Positions 39,904-48,472 are shown, numbered from the stretch's first letter. The stretch is 64,000 bases of DNA from CAZQFV01 sp964592645 (GCA_964592645.1 CAZQFV010000005.1:1-64000); one strand, 5' to 3'. The notes: generated from the letters alone by a model not told the origin. Program-made: numbers and translations.

Positions 39904-40955
39904 CAGAACACCTTGCCGTCCAGGTCCAGCACGCCCACCCGCCGCCGGCCCTGCTCCAGGGCCACCAGGTCGGGCAGGCCCATGCGGGCGCGGACCTCGT
40001 CCAGGGTGGCGCGGGCCAACTCGCGGGCTCGCCGGCTGCCCTGGCGGAGGATGTCCCAGACCTCGTCCTCCCGGCCGGCCATCTCCTCGCGGATGCGTCG
40101 GAACGGTTCCATCTGCGCGATCAGCAGGGCGGTCAGCATCTCTTTGTGCTGCACGCAGGTGACCGTCCCCCGGCGGCACTCCTCGGCGATCCCCTCGGCG
40201 GCCGGCCGCTCCAGGGCCAGGTGGATCTGGCTCAACGGGCAGACCTCCGGGTGCCCCAGGTCGTGCGGGTGGATGCGCGCCGGGTCGGTGACTATGCTCC
40301 ACACCAGCTTCTTCATCTCCTCCGGCGGGGCCGAAAGCGGGATGCTGTTGCCGTAGGAGGTGTGCATGGTTCGCCCATCGATGCCCGGCAGTCGCGGCGT
40401 GGTGCTCAGCAGCGGCTGGGGTTCGGGGAAAAGGTCCCCGTAGAGGCCGTTGAAGCGCCGGGCCAGCTCGCGGGCCAGCTCCACGTGCGGCAACTGGTCC
40501 TCGCCGACGGGCACGGTGTCGGCCTGGTAGATGAGGATGTCGGCGGCCTGCAGGACGGGGTACTCCAGCAGCCCCAACGAGGCCCGGTCGCCCAGGCCCA
40601 ACTGCTGGACCTGTTCCTTGTAGGTGGGGTTGCGCTCCAGGCGGGGGACGGTGACCAGCATGCCCAGGAGCAGCGCCAGCTCGGCATGCTCCGGCACGGC
40701 CGACTGCAGCAGGATCGTGCTGCGCCGGGGATCGATGCCGGCCGCCAACCAATCGTAGAGGACCTGCAGGGTGTTGTCCAGCAGGTGTTTGGGGTGTTCC
40801 AGGCCCGTCGTCAGGACGTGGTAATCGGCCAGGAGAAAGTAGCACTCGTACTGCTCCTGGAGTTGGGCCCACGTCCGCAGTGTCCCGAGCAGATGCCCCA
40901 GGTGGCGCCGGCCCGTGGGCCGGTGACCGGTCAGGATCCGTCCTTGCGCTGCCAT
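39900..40955 (-). CDS. trpS: Tryptophanyl-tRNA synthetase
   Basis: 351 residues. ILTGHRPTGRRHLGHLLGTL holds the HIGH-type class I motif (HLGH). ADYHVLTTG, LLQSAVPEHAEL, YPVLQAADILIYQAD and VGEDQLPHVELARELARRFN are standard TrpRS segments. Oddity: the KMSKS loop reads TMHTS (in GIDGRTMHTSYGNSI), lacking both lysines, although the following YGN is kept. The assignment is supported by a T-box leader with a UGG specifier upstream. The start chosen is ATG at 40955 with AGGAGG upstream; an earlier in-frame start would lie inside the T-box terminator. Convergent with the DUF885 gene. Confidence 0.93.
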   Translation of the reverse strand: MAAQGRILTGHRPTGRRHLGHLLGTLRTWAQLQEQYECYFLLADYHVLTTGLEHPKHLLDNTLQVLYDWLAAGIDPRRSTILLQSAVPEHAELALLLGMLVTVPRLERNPTYKEQVQQLGLGDRASLGLLEYPVLQAADILIYQADTVPVGEDQLPHVELARELARRFNGLYGDLFPEPQPLLSTTPRLPGIDGRTMHTSYGNSIPLSAPPEEMKKLVWSIVTDPARIHPHDLGHPEVCPLSQIHLALERPAAEGIAEECRRGTVTCVQHKEMLTALLIAQMEPFRRIREEMAGREDEVWDILRQGSRRARELARATLDEVRARMGLPDLVALEQGRRRVGVLDLDGKVFC

Positions 40956-40973
40956 ATTGTACCTCCTGCGCGG

Positions 40974-41007
40974 AAAAAAGCGCCCTCGTCCCGACTGGGG
41001 ACGAGGG
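40974..41007 (-). terminator. T-box-controlled terminator before trpS
   Basis: On the minus strand, CCCTCGTCCCC and GGGACGAGGG form a strong stem followed by CG and a run of six T (40979-40974), just upstream of the trpS ribosome binding site. Confidence 0.9.
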
Positions 41008-41252
41008 TTTGGCAAACCCCCGCGGTGCCACCCCGATTAGGCCGGCCGGCCTCGCTTGCCAGGGCGCCAAGTGCTCTGCGCCCACCGCCCGCTAACGGTG
41101 GCGGCGGCCGGCGGCGCCTACTGGCAGGTTGCCCTGTGTTCGGGCCGCGGCTCCCGGGCCCATTCGACGCCGGCGCTGGCGCCGGGTTCCCACCAGGCCC
41201 CGGCTCTCTGGGCCCCGCTGTGGCGTCTACTATTCCCGTTCACAGCCTCTGG
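40974..41252 (-). ncRNA. T-box leader (tryptophan, UGG specifier) of trpS
   Basis: Minus-strand elements in order: stem I start GGGAATAGTAGACG, the AGAGAGCC motif (41209-41202), the presumed specifier in GAATGGGCC (UGG at 41162-41160), then the T-box GGGGTGGCACCGCGG (41034-41020) and a terminator. The TGGC bulge matches a tRNA ending GCCA, as tRNA-Trp has. Uncharged tRNA-Trp would stabilise the antiterminator and turn on trpS. The specifier position is my reading of the stem I layout; the T-box core is unambiguous. Confidence 0.93.
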
Positions 41253-41258
41253 CATGGC

Positions 41259-41287
41259 AGTATAGCATAGGGGCCCTGGCCTGTCAA
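41259..41287 (-). promoter_or_regulatory. Promoter of the trpS T-box transcript
   Basis: Minus-strand TTGACA (41287-41282), a 17-base spacer and TATACT (41264-41259). Confidence 0.75.
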
Positions 41288-41410
41288 ACGCGCGCCCGAT
41301 GCCCGCCCGCGCCGGCCCCATAGGCCCCGGCCGGGCGATGCCCGCGATGCCCGCAAGAGGGCGGGCACCCGGCCGCGGCCGGCGCAGGTTGTCCATTCAG
41401 GAGGCGTTTC

Positions 41411-41439
41411 TTGAAGACCTCCCCCATTTGTGTTAGAAT
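41411..41439 (+). promoter_or_regulatory. Promoter of the TIM-barrel/folE/deacetylase genes
   Basis: TTGAAG (41411-41416), a 17-base spacer and TAGAAT (41434-41439), 31 bases upstream of the ATG at 41471. Confidence 0.55.
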
Positions 41440-41470
41440 GGAGGCATCGGCAGCCCACAAGGAGGTCCCC

Positions 41471-42382
41471 ATGCGTTTCGGCATCATGACCATGCAGAAG
41501 GACAAGCTCATCCCGCCCACCCTGCCACCCGAGGGCATCCAGGCCTACCTGGACGCCTTTGACCATGCCGCGCTGGCCGGGACACTGGCCGGGCTGGGTT
41601 TCGACCCGATCGAACTCGGCGGCGATATGGTCCTTTTCTTTCCCAACGCTTTCTCCCCCCAGACCATCGAGAGGCTGGCCTCCCTGAAGGCGGAAAAGGG
41701 CCTCTCCTACACCGTCCACCTGCCGCTCTGGTCGACGGAGCCCTCTACGCCGCTGCCGCCGGTGCGCCAGGGCTCGGTGCAGGCGGTGGTCGAGGTGCTC
41801 CGGGCGACGCTGCCGCTGGCGCCCGAGGTCTATGTGCTTCACGCCACGGGGCCCCTGGCGGCCGAGTTCTATACCATGGACCTGCCGGCCCCGGCGCGGG
41901 CCCTGTTGCTAGGCCTCTTTCAGCAGCAGGCCGGCCGCAGCATCGCCGAGATCCTGGCCGCCACCGGCCTCCCCGGCCGCCGCCTGGCCATCGAGACGAT
42001 CGAGTTCCCCCTGGACCTGACATTGGAGCTGGCCGAGAAGCTCGACCTCTCCATCTGCCTGGACACCGGCCACATCCTGGCCGGATTTTCCGGGCCCACC
42101 CCCTTCTTCGAGGCCCTGGAGCTGTGCCTGCCGCGCCTGGCCGAGGTCCATCTGCACGATAGCCCCTGCTGGCAAGGGACGGGGCCGCGCCTCTACGGGC
42201 AGGACCACAGTCCGCTGGGCACGGGCGACCTGGACGTGGCCGGCCTGCTCGACCGGCTGGTCCGGGCGAACTATGCCGGACCGCTGGTGTTCGAGCTGCG
42301 CGTCGAAGAGGCGCTGGCCTCGCTGGAGCGGGTCCGCGCCCTGCGGCCTAGGGTGATGTCCTCCCCGATTCGGCCGCAGTGA
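41471..42382 (+). CDS. AP-endonuclease-2-superfamily TIM-barrel protein, possibly CbiR-type cobamide phosphodiesterase
   Basis: 303 residues. TIM barrel of the xylose isomerase/sugar-phosphate isomerase-epimerase superfamily: metal-binding positions in YTVHLPLW, YVLHATG, LAIETIEFP, ICLDTGHILAG and EVHLHDSP followed by DHSPLGTGDLD. These fit a divalent-metal hydrolase or isomerase. From memory, Chloroflexota proteins of this pattern (YTVHLPLWS-EP...APEVYVLH-TG) are annotated as the cobamide-remodelling phosphodiesterase CbiR, which opens the cobamide nucleotide loop. That would fit the surface cobalamin module at 6-9 kb, but the two loci are 33 kb apart, so I hold it as a possibility. Start ATG at 41471 with AAGGAGG upstream. 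The adjacent folE gives no clear functional link. Confidence 0.65.
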   Translation: MRFGIMTMQKDKLIPPTLPPEGIQAYLDAFDHAALAGTLAGLGFDPIELGGDMVLFFPNAFSPQTIERLASLKAEKGLSYTVHLPLWSTEPSTPLPPVRQGSVQAVVEVLRATLPLAPEVYVLHATGPLAAEFYTMDLPAPARALLLGLFQQQAGRSIAEILAATGLPGRRLAIETIEFPLDLTLELAEKLDLSICLDTGHILAGFSGPTPFFEALELCLPRLAEVHLHDSPCWQGTGPRLYGQDHSPLGTGDLDVAGLLDRLVRANYAGPLVFELRVEEALASLERVRALRPRVMSSPIRPQ

Positions 42383-42404
42383 ACCCTGCATGAAAGGAGG
42401 CCCA

Positions 42405-42968
42405 TTGGTCGATCAGGACAAGATCGAGCAAGCCGTACGGATGATCATCGAGGCGATCGGGGAAGACGGACGACGTGAGGGGCTGACCGGAACGCCGCGG
42501 CGCATCGCCGAGATGTACCGGGAGGTCTTTGCCGGCCTGGACCAGGACCCGCGCGAGTTCCTACAGACCGGGTTCGAGGAGGGCCATCGCGAGATGGTCA
42601 TCCTGCGCGATATCCCTTTTCACTCGATGTGCGAACACCACTTTTTGCCCTTTTACGGGGTAGCCCATGTAGGCTATATTCCGCGGGGGCGCGTGGTGGG
42701 CATCAGCAAGATCGCCCGCGTTGTGGAGGCCTTTGCCCGCCGGCCGCAGCTACAGGAGCGCCTCACCAGCCAGATCGCCGACACGATCGACGAGGTCCTG
42801 CAGCCCTCCGGTGTCGGCGTCGTCCTGGAAGCCGCGCACCTGTGCATGATCATGCGCGGGGTGAAAAAGCCGGGGTCGCTCGTCGTCACCTCGGCCAACC
42901 GCGGTTCGTTCCGCGCGCGCCTGGCCACGCGGGAGGAGTTTATCGCGCTCATCCGCAACCGCGGGTAG
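42405..42968 (+). CDS. folE: GTP cyclohydrolase I
   Basis: 187 residues. The zinc-site cysteines and catalytic histidines lie in PFHSMCEHHFLPFYG and AAHLCMIMRGV, with GLTGTPRRIAEMY and IGYIPRG-type (here VGYIPRGRVVGISKIAR) segments. It converts GTP to dihydroneopterin triphosphate, feeding folate or pterin synthesis. The start chosen is TTG at 42405, with AAAGGAGG correctly spaced; ATG at 42390 overlaps that Shine-Dalgarno and is less likely. It follows the TIM-barrel gene closely. Confidence 0.96.
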   Translation: MVDQDKIEQAVRMIIEAIGEDGRREGLTGTPRRIAEMYREVFAGLDQDPREFLQTGFEEGHREMVILRDIPFHSMCEHHFLPFYGVAHVGYIPRGRVVGISKIARVVEAFARRPQLQERLTSQIADTIDEVLQPSGVGVVLEAAHLCMIMRGVKKPGSLVVTSANRGSFRARLATREEFIALIRNRG

Positions 42969-43013
42969 GGCAACGGTGCGGGGCCCGCGGCAACGTGGGC
43001 GAAAGGTGGGCCT

Positions 43014-44057
43014 ATGACGATCGGCCTGGTGTATTCGCCCGAGTACCTCGAACACGACGACCCGACGCACCCGGAAAGCGCCAAGCGCCTGGAGGCGATC
43101 ACCACGCTCCTGCAGCTGCGGGGCGCCTGGGAGCGGGCCGTGCCCATCGCCCCGCAGCCCGTCTCTATGGAGCGGCTGACCTCGCTGCATACCCCGGAGT
43201 ACGTCGCCCGCCTGCGGCAGACCGCCGAGAGCGGCCGCTACTGGCAGGATGGGGACACCTACTTTACGCCGGCCAGCTACCGGGTGGCGCTGCTGGCGGC
43301 CGGCGGAGCGATCGCGGCGGTCCAGGCGGTGCTGACCGGGCAGGCCGAGGCCGCCCTGGCCCTGGTGCGCCCGCCGGGACATCACGCTCGGCCACGCCGC
43401 GACATGGGCTTCTGCCTTTTCAACAACGTCGCCCTGGCGGCGCAGCACGCCCTGGAGGAAGGCGGCCTGCAGCGGGTGCTGATCGTCGACTGGGATGCCC
43501 ATCACGGCAACGGCACCCAGGAGGCCTTCTACGAGGACGGCCGGGTGCTCTACTTCTCCACCCACCAGTTCCCTTTCTACCCGGGGACCGGATCGATGCA
43601 GGAGGTGGGCGAGGGGGCCGGGGCCGGCTGCATGGTCAACGTGCCCCTGCCGCCGGGCGTGGGCGACGCCGGCTACCGGCGGGTCTTTGACGAGGTGCTG
43701 CTGCCGGCCGCGCGGCGTTTCCGCCCGGAGCTGGTGCTCGTCTCGGCGGGCTACGACCCGCACTGGGCCGACCCGCTGGTCTCGCTGGCCGTCTCGGTGC
43801 GCGGCTTTGCCCACATGGCCGCCGTGGTCCACCAGATCGCCCAGGAGCACTGCCCCGGCCGGCTGGCCCTGACGCTGGAGGGCGGCTACAACCTGCAGGC
43901 CCTGGCCTTTGGCGTCTTGGCCACCTGGCAGGTCTGGGAGGGGACCGACCCGCAGGAGGTGTCCGATCCCCTGGGGCCGGCGCGCCACGAGGTGCCGGCC
44001 GACCACCCGCTCCTGGAGGAGATCATCGCCGCGGTGAAGAAGGTGCATCGCCTGTGA
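43014..44057 (+). CDS. Histone deacetylase/AcuC/AphA family metal-dependent deacetylase
   Basis: 347 residues. The full zinc-deacetylase signature is present: PTHPESAKRL at the N terminus, VRPPGHHARP (catalytic His pair), GFCLFNNVALAA, the metal ligands in DWDAHHGNGTQ, VSAGYDPH and the C-terminal LEGGYNLQAL with a Tyr. Bacterial members remove acetyl groups from lysines (acetyl-CoA synthetase, AcuC) or from acetylated polyamines (AphA type); the sequence does not decide between them. ATG at 43014, after AAAGGTGG. It lies 45 bases downstream of folE on the same strand. Confidence 0.93.
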   Translation: MTIGLVYSPEYLEHDDPTHPESAKRLEAITTLLQLRGAWERAVPIAPQPVSMERLTSLHTPEYVARLRQTAESGRYWQDGDTYFTPASYRVALLAAGGAIAAVQAVLTGQAEAALALVRPPGHHARPRRDMGFCLFNNVALAAQHALEEGGLQRVLIVDWDAHHGNGTQEAFYEDGRVLYFSTHQFPFYPGTGSMQEVGEGAGAGCMVNVPLPPGVGDAGYRRVFDEVLLPAARRFRPELVLVSAGYDPHWADPLVSLAVSVRGFAHMAAVVHQIAQEHCPGRLALTLEGGYNLQALAFGVLATWQVWEGTDPQEVSDPLGPARHEVPADHPLLEEIIAAVKKVHRL

Positions 44058-44077
44058 GCCTTCGGGTATTCGCCCGT

Positions 44078-44106
44078 TTGCGCACCGGTCCGGCCTGTGC
44101 TACAAT
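44078..44106 (+). promoter_or_regulatory. Promoter of the two membrane-protein genes
   Basis: TTGCGC (44078-44083), a 17-base spacer and TACAAT (44101-44106). The leader holds a palindrome GCCGAGCGCTCGGC (44131-44144). Confidence 0.5.
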
Positions 44107-44171
44107 CTTCCCAGGATTACCGGCCCGGCTGCCGAGCGCTCGGCGGCCCATAGCTCAGCAAGGAGGTCCTG

Positions 44172-44654
44172 ATGGACGAGGTCACACGCCGCCGGGTTGT
44201 CGCCGGCGCCATCCTGATCGTGGTGGGGATCGGGCTGATCCTGCTGCAGGTGTTCCAGGGGTTTGGCGAGTGGATCGTGCTGCTGCTCATCGGCGCGGCC
44301 TTTCTTGTCGGCTATTTCCTGCGCCGGTCGTACGGGCTGCTCATCCCGGGCTGCATCCTGGTGGGCATCGGCCTGGGATCGATCGGCGGCGCCACCTGGG
44401 GGGTGGGCGACTTTACGCAGATCGGGCTGGGCATCGGCTTTATCGCCATCTATGTGATCGACCGCATCTACCGCGGCGGTACCCACTGGTGGCCGCTGAT
44501 CCCCGGCGGGGTCCTGTTGATCACCGGCGTAGCGACCTTGGGTGGAAATATCGCGCGGATTGTGGAGGTGGGCTGGCCGCTGCTGCTGGTGCTGGCCGGC
44601 CTGCTCTTGATCGGTGCCGCGTTCGGGCTCTTTGGCAAAGGGAAAAAGTCCTAG
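44172..44654 (+). CDS. Small polytopic membrane protein, LiaF/DUF5668-like
   Basis: 160 residues with about six hydrophobic segments (VVAGAILIVVGIGLIL, WIVLLLIGAAFLVGYFL, LLIPGCILVGIGLG, IGLGIGFIAIYVI, WWPLIPGGVLLITGV, WPLLLVLAGLLLIGAAFGL). The repeated W-P-L-x-x-x-x-G-x-x-L-L pattern is that of the transmembrane part of LiaF/DUF5668 envelope-stress proteins. There is no cytoplasmic C-terminal domain and no LiaRS kinase pair next to it, so any stress role is speculative. ATG at 44172 with AAGGAGG. The next gene is 48 bases downstream and also encodes a membrane protein. Confidence 0.7.
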   Translation: MDEVTRRRVVAGAILIVVGIGLILLQVFQGFGEWIVLLLIGAAFLVGYFLRRSYGLLIPGCILVGIGLGSIGGATWGVGDFTQIGLGIGFIAIYVIDRIYRGGTHWWPLIPGGVLLITGVATLGGNIARIVEVGWPLLLVLAGLLLIGAAFGLFGKGKKS

Positions 44655-44702
44655 AAACCATCTGAAGTCCGGGTCCCACATGGGCCCGGAGAGGAGCAGA
44701 CA

Positions 44703-45734
44703 ATGACTCTACCAGAAGTGGCCGGCGGTGCCCTGATCATAGGGGCGATTATCAGCATCCTCATCGGCATCGCCTTTTGTTTCTTCGGCTACCGCATCTT
44801 TCGCATCCTGCTGGCGGTCCTGGGCTTCATCGCCGGCGCCCTGGCCGGCGTCGCCGTGGCCCAACTCATTATGGCCGCACAGGAGACCGTGGCGAACCCG
44901 GCCCTGTACCTGATCCTGGGAGGGCTGATCGGCGGCGTCATCGGCGCCGTTCTCCTGATCTTTCTCTACGTCGTCGGCATCTTTCTGCTGGGCGCCGCCC
45001 TGGGGGCCCTCCTGGCCTATGCCATCACCCCGGCGCTGACGAGCGACCAGACCGCGCTGATCGTGGCCGTGATCCTGCTCGGGCTGATCGGCGGCGTCCT
45101 GGCCCTCGTTTTGCAGCGGGCCCTGATTATCATCTCCACCTCTTTCAGCGGAGCCTGGACGATCGTCTCGGGGTTCTCCCTGCTCCTGTCTCCGCGCAGG
45201 GGGTTGGCGATGGGCCCCATCTCCGGCCGGCTCCAGGGCATCACGGCGCCGACGGCGGCAATGACGACGAGCACGATCATCTCCCTGGTCGCCTGGATCG
45301 TCCTGGCCATCGCCGGCATGGTAGTGCAGTTCGCCTGGACGGGGAAGAAAAAGCCCAAGGCGGCCATGGTGGGCGCCGTCCCCTACGGCGTCCCCGTCGG
45401 GGGCGCGCCGCAGGTCAACGTGACGGTGACCCAGCAGCAGCACGGCACTCCCACGCCGGCCTACCGGCCCCCGGCTCCGCCGCCCGTCGTCGTCCAGGCC
45501 CCGCCGCAGCCCGTGCCGATCCCCACGCCGATCATCGTCCAGCCGCCGGCCCGCGCGGTGCCGGAGATCCCGGCGCCGGAGCAGCCGGCCCTGCCGACGG
45601 CCACGCCTCCGGCCGAGACGGCGGCCGCCGTCTCCGAGATGGGCCGCTTCTGCCCCAACTGCGGGCAGCCGCTGTCCAAGCCGGTGTCGTTCTGCCCCAA
45701 CTGCGGGCAGCCGGTGGCCGCGCTGTGGCAGTAG
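44703..45734 (+). CDS. DUF4203-like membrane protein with C-terminal double zinc ribbon
   Basis: 343 residues. The N-terminal ~210 residues form six or seven hydrophobic helices with Gly-rich packing, as in DUF4203/TM7-type proteins. A Pro-rich cytoplasmic linker follows (~residues 240-310), then two zinc-ribbon halves at the C terminus (FCPNCGQPL and FCPNCGQPV), each with a Cys-x2-Cys pair. The architecture suggests a membrane scaffold that recruits a partner through the ribbon; no enzymatic motif is seen. ATG at 44703 with GAGGAG upstream. Co-directional with the small membrane protein upstream and ligA downstream. Confidence 0.75.
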   Translation: MTLPEVAGGALIIGAIISILIGIAFCFFGYRIFRILLAVLGFIAGALAGVAVAQLIMAAQETVANPALYLILGGLIGGVIGAVLLIFLYVVGIFLLGAALGALLAYAITPALTSDQTALIVAVILLGLIGGVLALVLQRALIIISTSFSGAWTIVSGFSLLLSPRRGLAMGPISGRLQGITAPTAAMTTSTIISLVAWIVLAIAGMVVQFAWTGKKKPKAAMVGAVPYGVPVGGAPQVNVTVTQQQHGTPTPAYRPPAPPPVVVQAPPQPVPIPTPIIVQPPARAVPEIPAPEQPALPTATPPAETAAAVSEMGRFCPNCGQPLSKPVSFCPNCGQPVAALWQ

Positions 45735-45769
45735 GGGAATCGGGGGCCGGGATTTCCTAGGGAGGGTCC

Positions 45770-47800
45770 ATGGCGGGACAAGCCGAGATCGGCCGGCGCA
45801 TCGAGGAGCTGCGCCGGGAGATCGCTTTCCACAACCACCGCTACTATGTGCTCGACTCGCCGGTGATCAGCGACGCCGAGTACGACCGCCTGGTGCGCGA
45901 ACTGCTGGCGCTGGAGCAGGCCCATCCCGAGTTCGCCTCGCCCGATTCCCCCACCCGGCGCGTCGGCGGCGAGCCGCTGGAGGGCTTTCGCAAGGTCCGC
46001 CACCCCGCGCCGATCCTCAGCCTGGACAACGCCTTCAGCGCCGACGACCTGCGCGCCTGGCGGGAGCGCATCGGCAGGCTGCTGCCGCCGGAGACCCGCC
46101 TGTCCTACACCGTCGAACCCAAGATCGACGGGCTGACCGTGGTGCTGCACTACCGCGACGGGCGCTTCGTCCTGGGGGCGACGCGGGGCAACGGCGAGGT
46201 TGGCGAGGACATCACCGCCAACCTACGCACGCTGCGCACCCTGCCGCTGCGCGTCCCCATCCAGGGCGCTTGCCCTGTGCCGTCCTACCTGGTGGTGCGC
46301 GGCGAGGCCTATATCGCCATCGCCGACTTTCAGAGGATGAACCAGCGCCTGCTGGAGGCCGGCGAAAAGACCTTTGCCAACCCGCGCAACGCCGCGGCCG
46401 GCACCCTGCGCCAACTGGACCCGCGGATCGTCGCCGGCCGGCCCCTTAGCCTGTGGTGCTACCAGATCGTCGCCGCCGAGGGGGGCAGCATCCCCACCTC
46501 GCAGTGGGAGACGCTGGAGTACCTGCAGGCTCTGGGGTTCCCGGTGGTCAAGGAGCGGCAGCGCTTCGGCGATTTCGAGTCCATGCTGGCCTATTGCGAA
46601 TCCTTCGTCTCCCGGCGCGACACCCTGCTCTTCGAGGCCGACGGGCTGGTGATCAAGATCGACGACCTGTCCACGCAGGAGCAGCTAGGGGTGGTGGGCA
46701 AGGCCCCCCGCGGGGCCATCGCCTTCAAGTTCCCGGCGCGCGAGGCCACCACGCGGCTGCTGGACGTCGGCGTCAACGTCGGGCGGACCGGCGTGATCAC
46801 CCCCTTTGCCGTCCTGGAGCCGGTGGAGCTGGGCGGGGCCACCATTCGCCGCGCCACCCTGCACAACCCGGAGTATGTGCGCGAGAAGGACATCCGCATC
46901 GGCGACCGCGTGCTGGTCAAACGCTCCGGCGATGTCATCCCCTATGTCGTCGGGCCGATCGAGGCGCTGCGCGACGGCAGCGAGCGGCCCTTTGCTATGC
47001 CCCCGGCCTGCCCCTCCTGCGGCGGGCCCGTGGTGCAGCCCGAGGGGGAGGTGGCGACCTACTGTCTGAACCCGGCCTGCCCGGCGCAGTTGGTGCGGCG
47101 CGTGGAGTACTGGGCCGGCCGCGGGCTGATGGATATCGCCGGCCTCGGCGAGCAGCAGGCCGCCCTGTTGGTGGAGAAAGGGCTGGTCCACGATGTCGCC
47201 GACCTGTACGGACTGCGCGCCGAGCAGCTCCAGGAGCTGCGGGGCTTTGCCCAGAAGGCCAGCGAGAACCTGATCGGGGCCATCCGCGCCTCCAAGGAGC
47301 GCCCGCTGGCCCGGCTGATCGCGGCCCTGGGCATCCGCCGCGTCGGGGTCGCCGTGGCCGAGCTGCTGGTGCAGCACTACCGGAGCATCGCCGACCTGGG
47401 GCGGGCCACCCTCGAAGAGTTGCAGCAGATCCCCGGCATCGGCCCCTTCACCGCCAAGGCCATCGGGGAATGGTTCGCCGACGAGCGCAACCGCGCCCTG
47501 CTGGAGAAGCTGCGCGCGGCGGGGCTGCGCATGGCCGAGGAGCCGTCCGCGGGGCCGGCCGGCCCGCAGACCCTGGCCGGCAAGTCGTTCGTCATCACCG
47601 GGACCCTGCCGACGATGAGCCGCGAGGAAGCGACGGCCTACATCCGCGCCCATGGCGGCCAGGTGAGCGACAGCGTCTCGCGCAAGACGGACTACCTGGT
47701 GGTCGGGGCCAACCCCGGCGGGACCAAGTACCGGCGGGCCCAGGAGCTGCAGGTGCCGCAGTTGGACGAGGAGGGGCTGCGCCGGATGGCAGGGGGCTAG
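45770..47800 (+). CDS. ligA: NAD-dependent DNA ligase
   Basis: 676 residues, normal LigA length. Domain Ia with YYVLDSPVISDAEYDRL (NMN binding); adenylation with the nucleophilic Lys in VEPKIDGL; an OB fold; a four-Cys zinc finger (CPSCGG...YCLNPACPAQ); helix-hairpin-helix repeats (IAALGIRRVGVAVAELL, LQQIPGIGPFTAKAI) and a C-terminal BRCT domain (LAGKSFVITGTLPTMSREEA). It seals nicks in replication and repair using NAD. ATG at 45770 behind GGGAGG. No truncation or missing residue was noticed. Confidence 0.97.
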   Translation: MAGQAEIGRRIEELRREIAFHNHRYYVLDSPVISDAEYDRLVRELLALEQAHPEFASPDSPTRRVGGEPLEGFRKVRHPAPILSLDNAFSADDLRAWRERIGRLLPPETRLSYTVEPKIDGLTVVLHYRDGRFVLGATRGNGEVGEDITANLRTLRTLPLRVPIQGACPVPSYLVVRGEAYIAIADFQRMNQRLLEAGEKTFANPRNAAAGTLRQLDPRIVAGRPLSLWCYQIVAAEGGSIPTSQWETLEYLQALGFPVVKERQRFGDFESMLAYCESFVSRRDTLLFEADGLVIKIDDLSTQEQLGVVGKAPRGAIAFKFPAREATTRLLDVGVNVGRTGVITPFAVLEPVELGGATIRRATLHNPEYVREKDIRIGDRVLVKRSGDVIPYVVGPIEALRDGSERPFAMPPACPSCGGPVVQPEGEVATYCLNPACPAQLVRRVEYWAGRGLMDIAGLGEQQAALLVEKGLVHDVADLYGLRAEQLQELRGFAQKASENLIGAIRASKERPLARLIAALGIRRVGVAVAELLVQHYRSIADLGRATLEELQQIPGIGPFTAKAIGEWFADERNRALLEKLRAAGLRMAEEPSAGPAGPQTLAGKSFVITGTLPTMSREEATAYIRAHGGQVSDSVSRKTDYLVVGANPGGTKYRRAQELQVPQLDEEGLRRMAGG

Positions 47801-47810
47801 AGGGGCGCGT

Positions 47811-47840
47811 TTGACCGAACCGCTTCCTATGCGGTATAAT
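47811..47840 (+). promoter_or_regulatory. Promoter of the nucleotidyltransferase-like and following genes
   Basis: TTGACC (47811-47816), an 18-base spacer and TATAAT (47835-47840), in the 117-base gap after ligA. Confidence 0.6.
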
Positions 47841-47917
47841 AAGTCGAGAGAAGCGCGGGCGGAAAGGATCGGTTTCACCGTGGTCGGCCCGTTGGCGAGG
47901 ACGAGGAGGATGCACCG

Positions 47918-48472
47918 ATGTCCTTGATCGCCGGGAACCTGGGAGCCGTGCAGCGGCTGCTGGACGAGGCGGCCCTGAAATGGGGGGTCTGCGCCGGATC
48001 GGCCGCTCACCTCTACGGCGTGCGTCGGCCCATCGAGAACGTGGACATCCTGCTCCCCGTCGGCTGCCTGCGCCAGGTACGCGATATGCTGGAGAAGAAC
48101 CGGCTGACGGCCCAGTACGATGGGCGCATCCTGCTCTGGCGCGGCATCAAGATCTTTGACGACCTGACGGTAACCATCGCCGGCTATCGCCACCCCTTCC
48201 TGATGGATATCCCCATGCAGGAACACCTGCGCCGCATGCCCCTGCTGGGGTCGCGCGTCTTTGTGCTGGCGCCGGAAGATGTCCTGGCGCACAAGGCTAT
48301 GCTGGTGCTGGGAGACACAACCCCCGGAAAACCCCACCGCGCCGACCTGGAGGCGATTGCCCGGATCCAGGGGGAGAGATTGGACAAGGACTACCTGGCG
48401 CAGCGCCTGGAGGCCTGCCAGGCTCGGACAGAAGCGCAGCCGCTGCTCGCCGCGGTCGGCGTTGCGCTCTAG
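47918..48472 (+). CDS. Nucleotidyltransferase-fold protein of unknown function
   Basis: 184 residues. VCAGSAAHLYGVRRPIENVD resembles the GS-x-A-x-x-x-x-G-x-R-x-x-x-D-x-D entry of MNT/AbiEii-type nucleotidyltransferases, and LAPEDVLAHKAMLVLG plus HRADLEAIARIQG resemble the later helix of that fold (as in DUF6036-type proteins). The second Asp of the metal motif is replaced (VDI), so activity is doubtful. No antitoxin partner is adjacent, which argues against a toxin-antitoxin reading. ATG at 47918 with GAGGAGG upstream. Confidence 0.6.
   Translation: MSLIAGNLGAVQRLLDEAALKWGVCAGSAAHLYGVRRPIENVDILLPVGCLRQVRDMLEKNRLTAQYDGRILLWRGIKIFDDLTVTIAGYRHPFLMDIPMQEHLRRMPLLGSRVFVLAPEDVLAHKAMLVLGDTTPGKPHRADLEAIARIQGERLDKDYLAQRLEACQARTEAQPLLAAVGVAL

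Noticed and set aside
47918..48472. Toxin-antitoxin nucleotidyltransferase (MNT/AbiEii)
   Set aside because: No HEPN or other partner is adjacent and the metal motif is degenerate.
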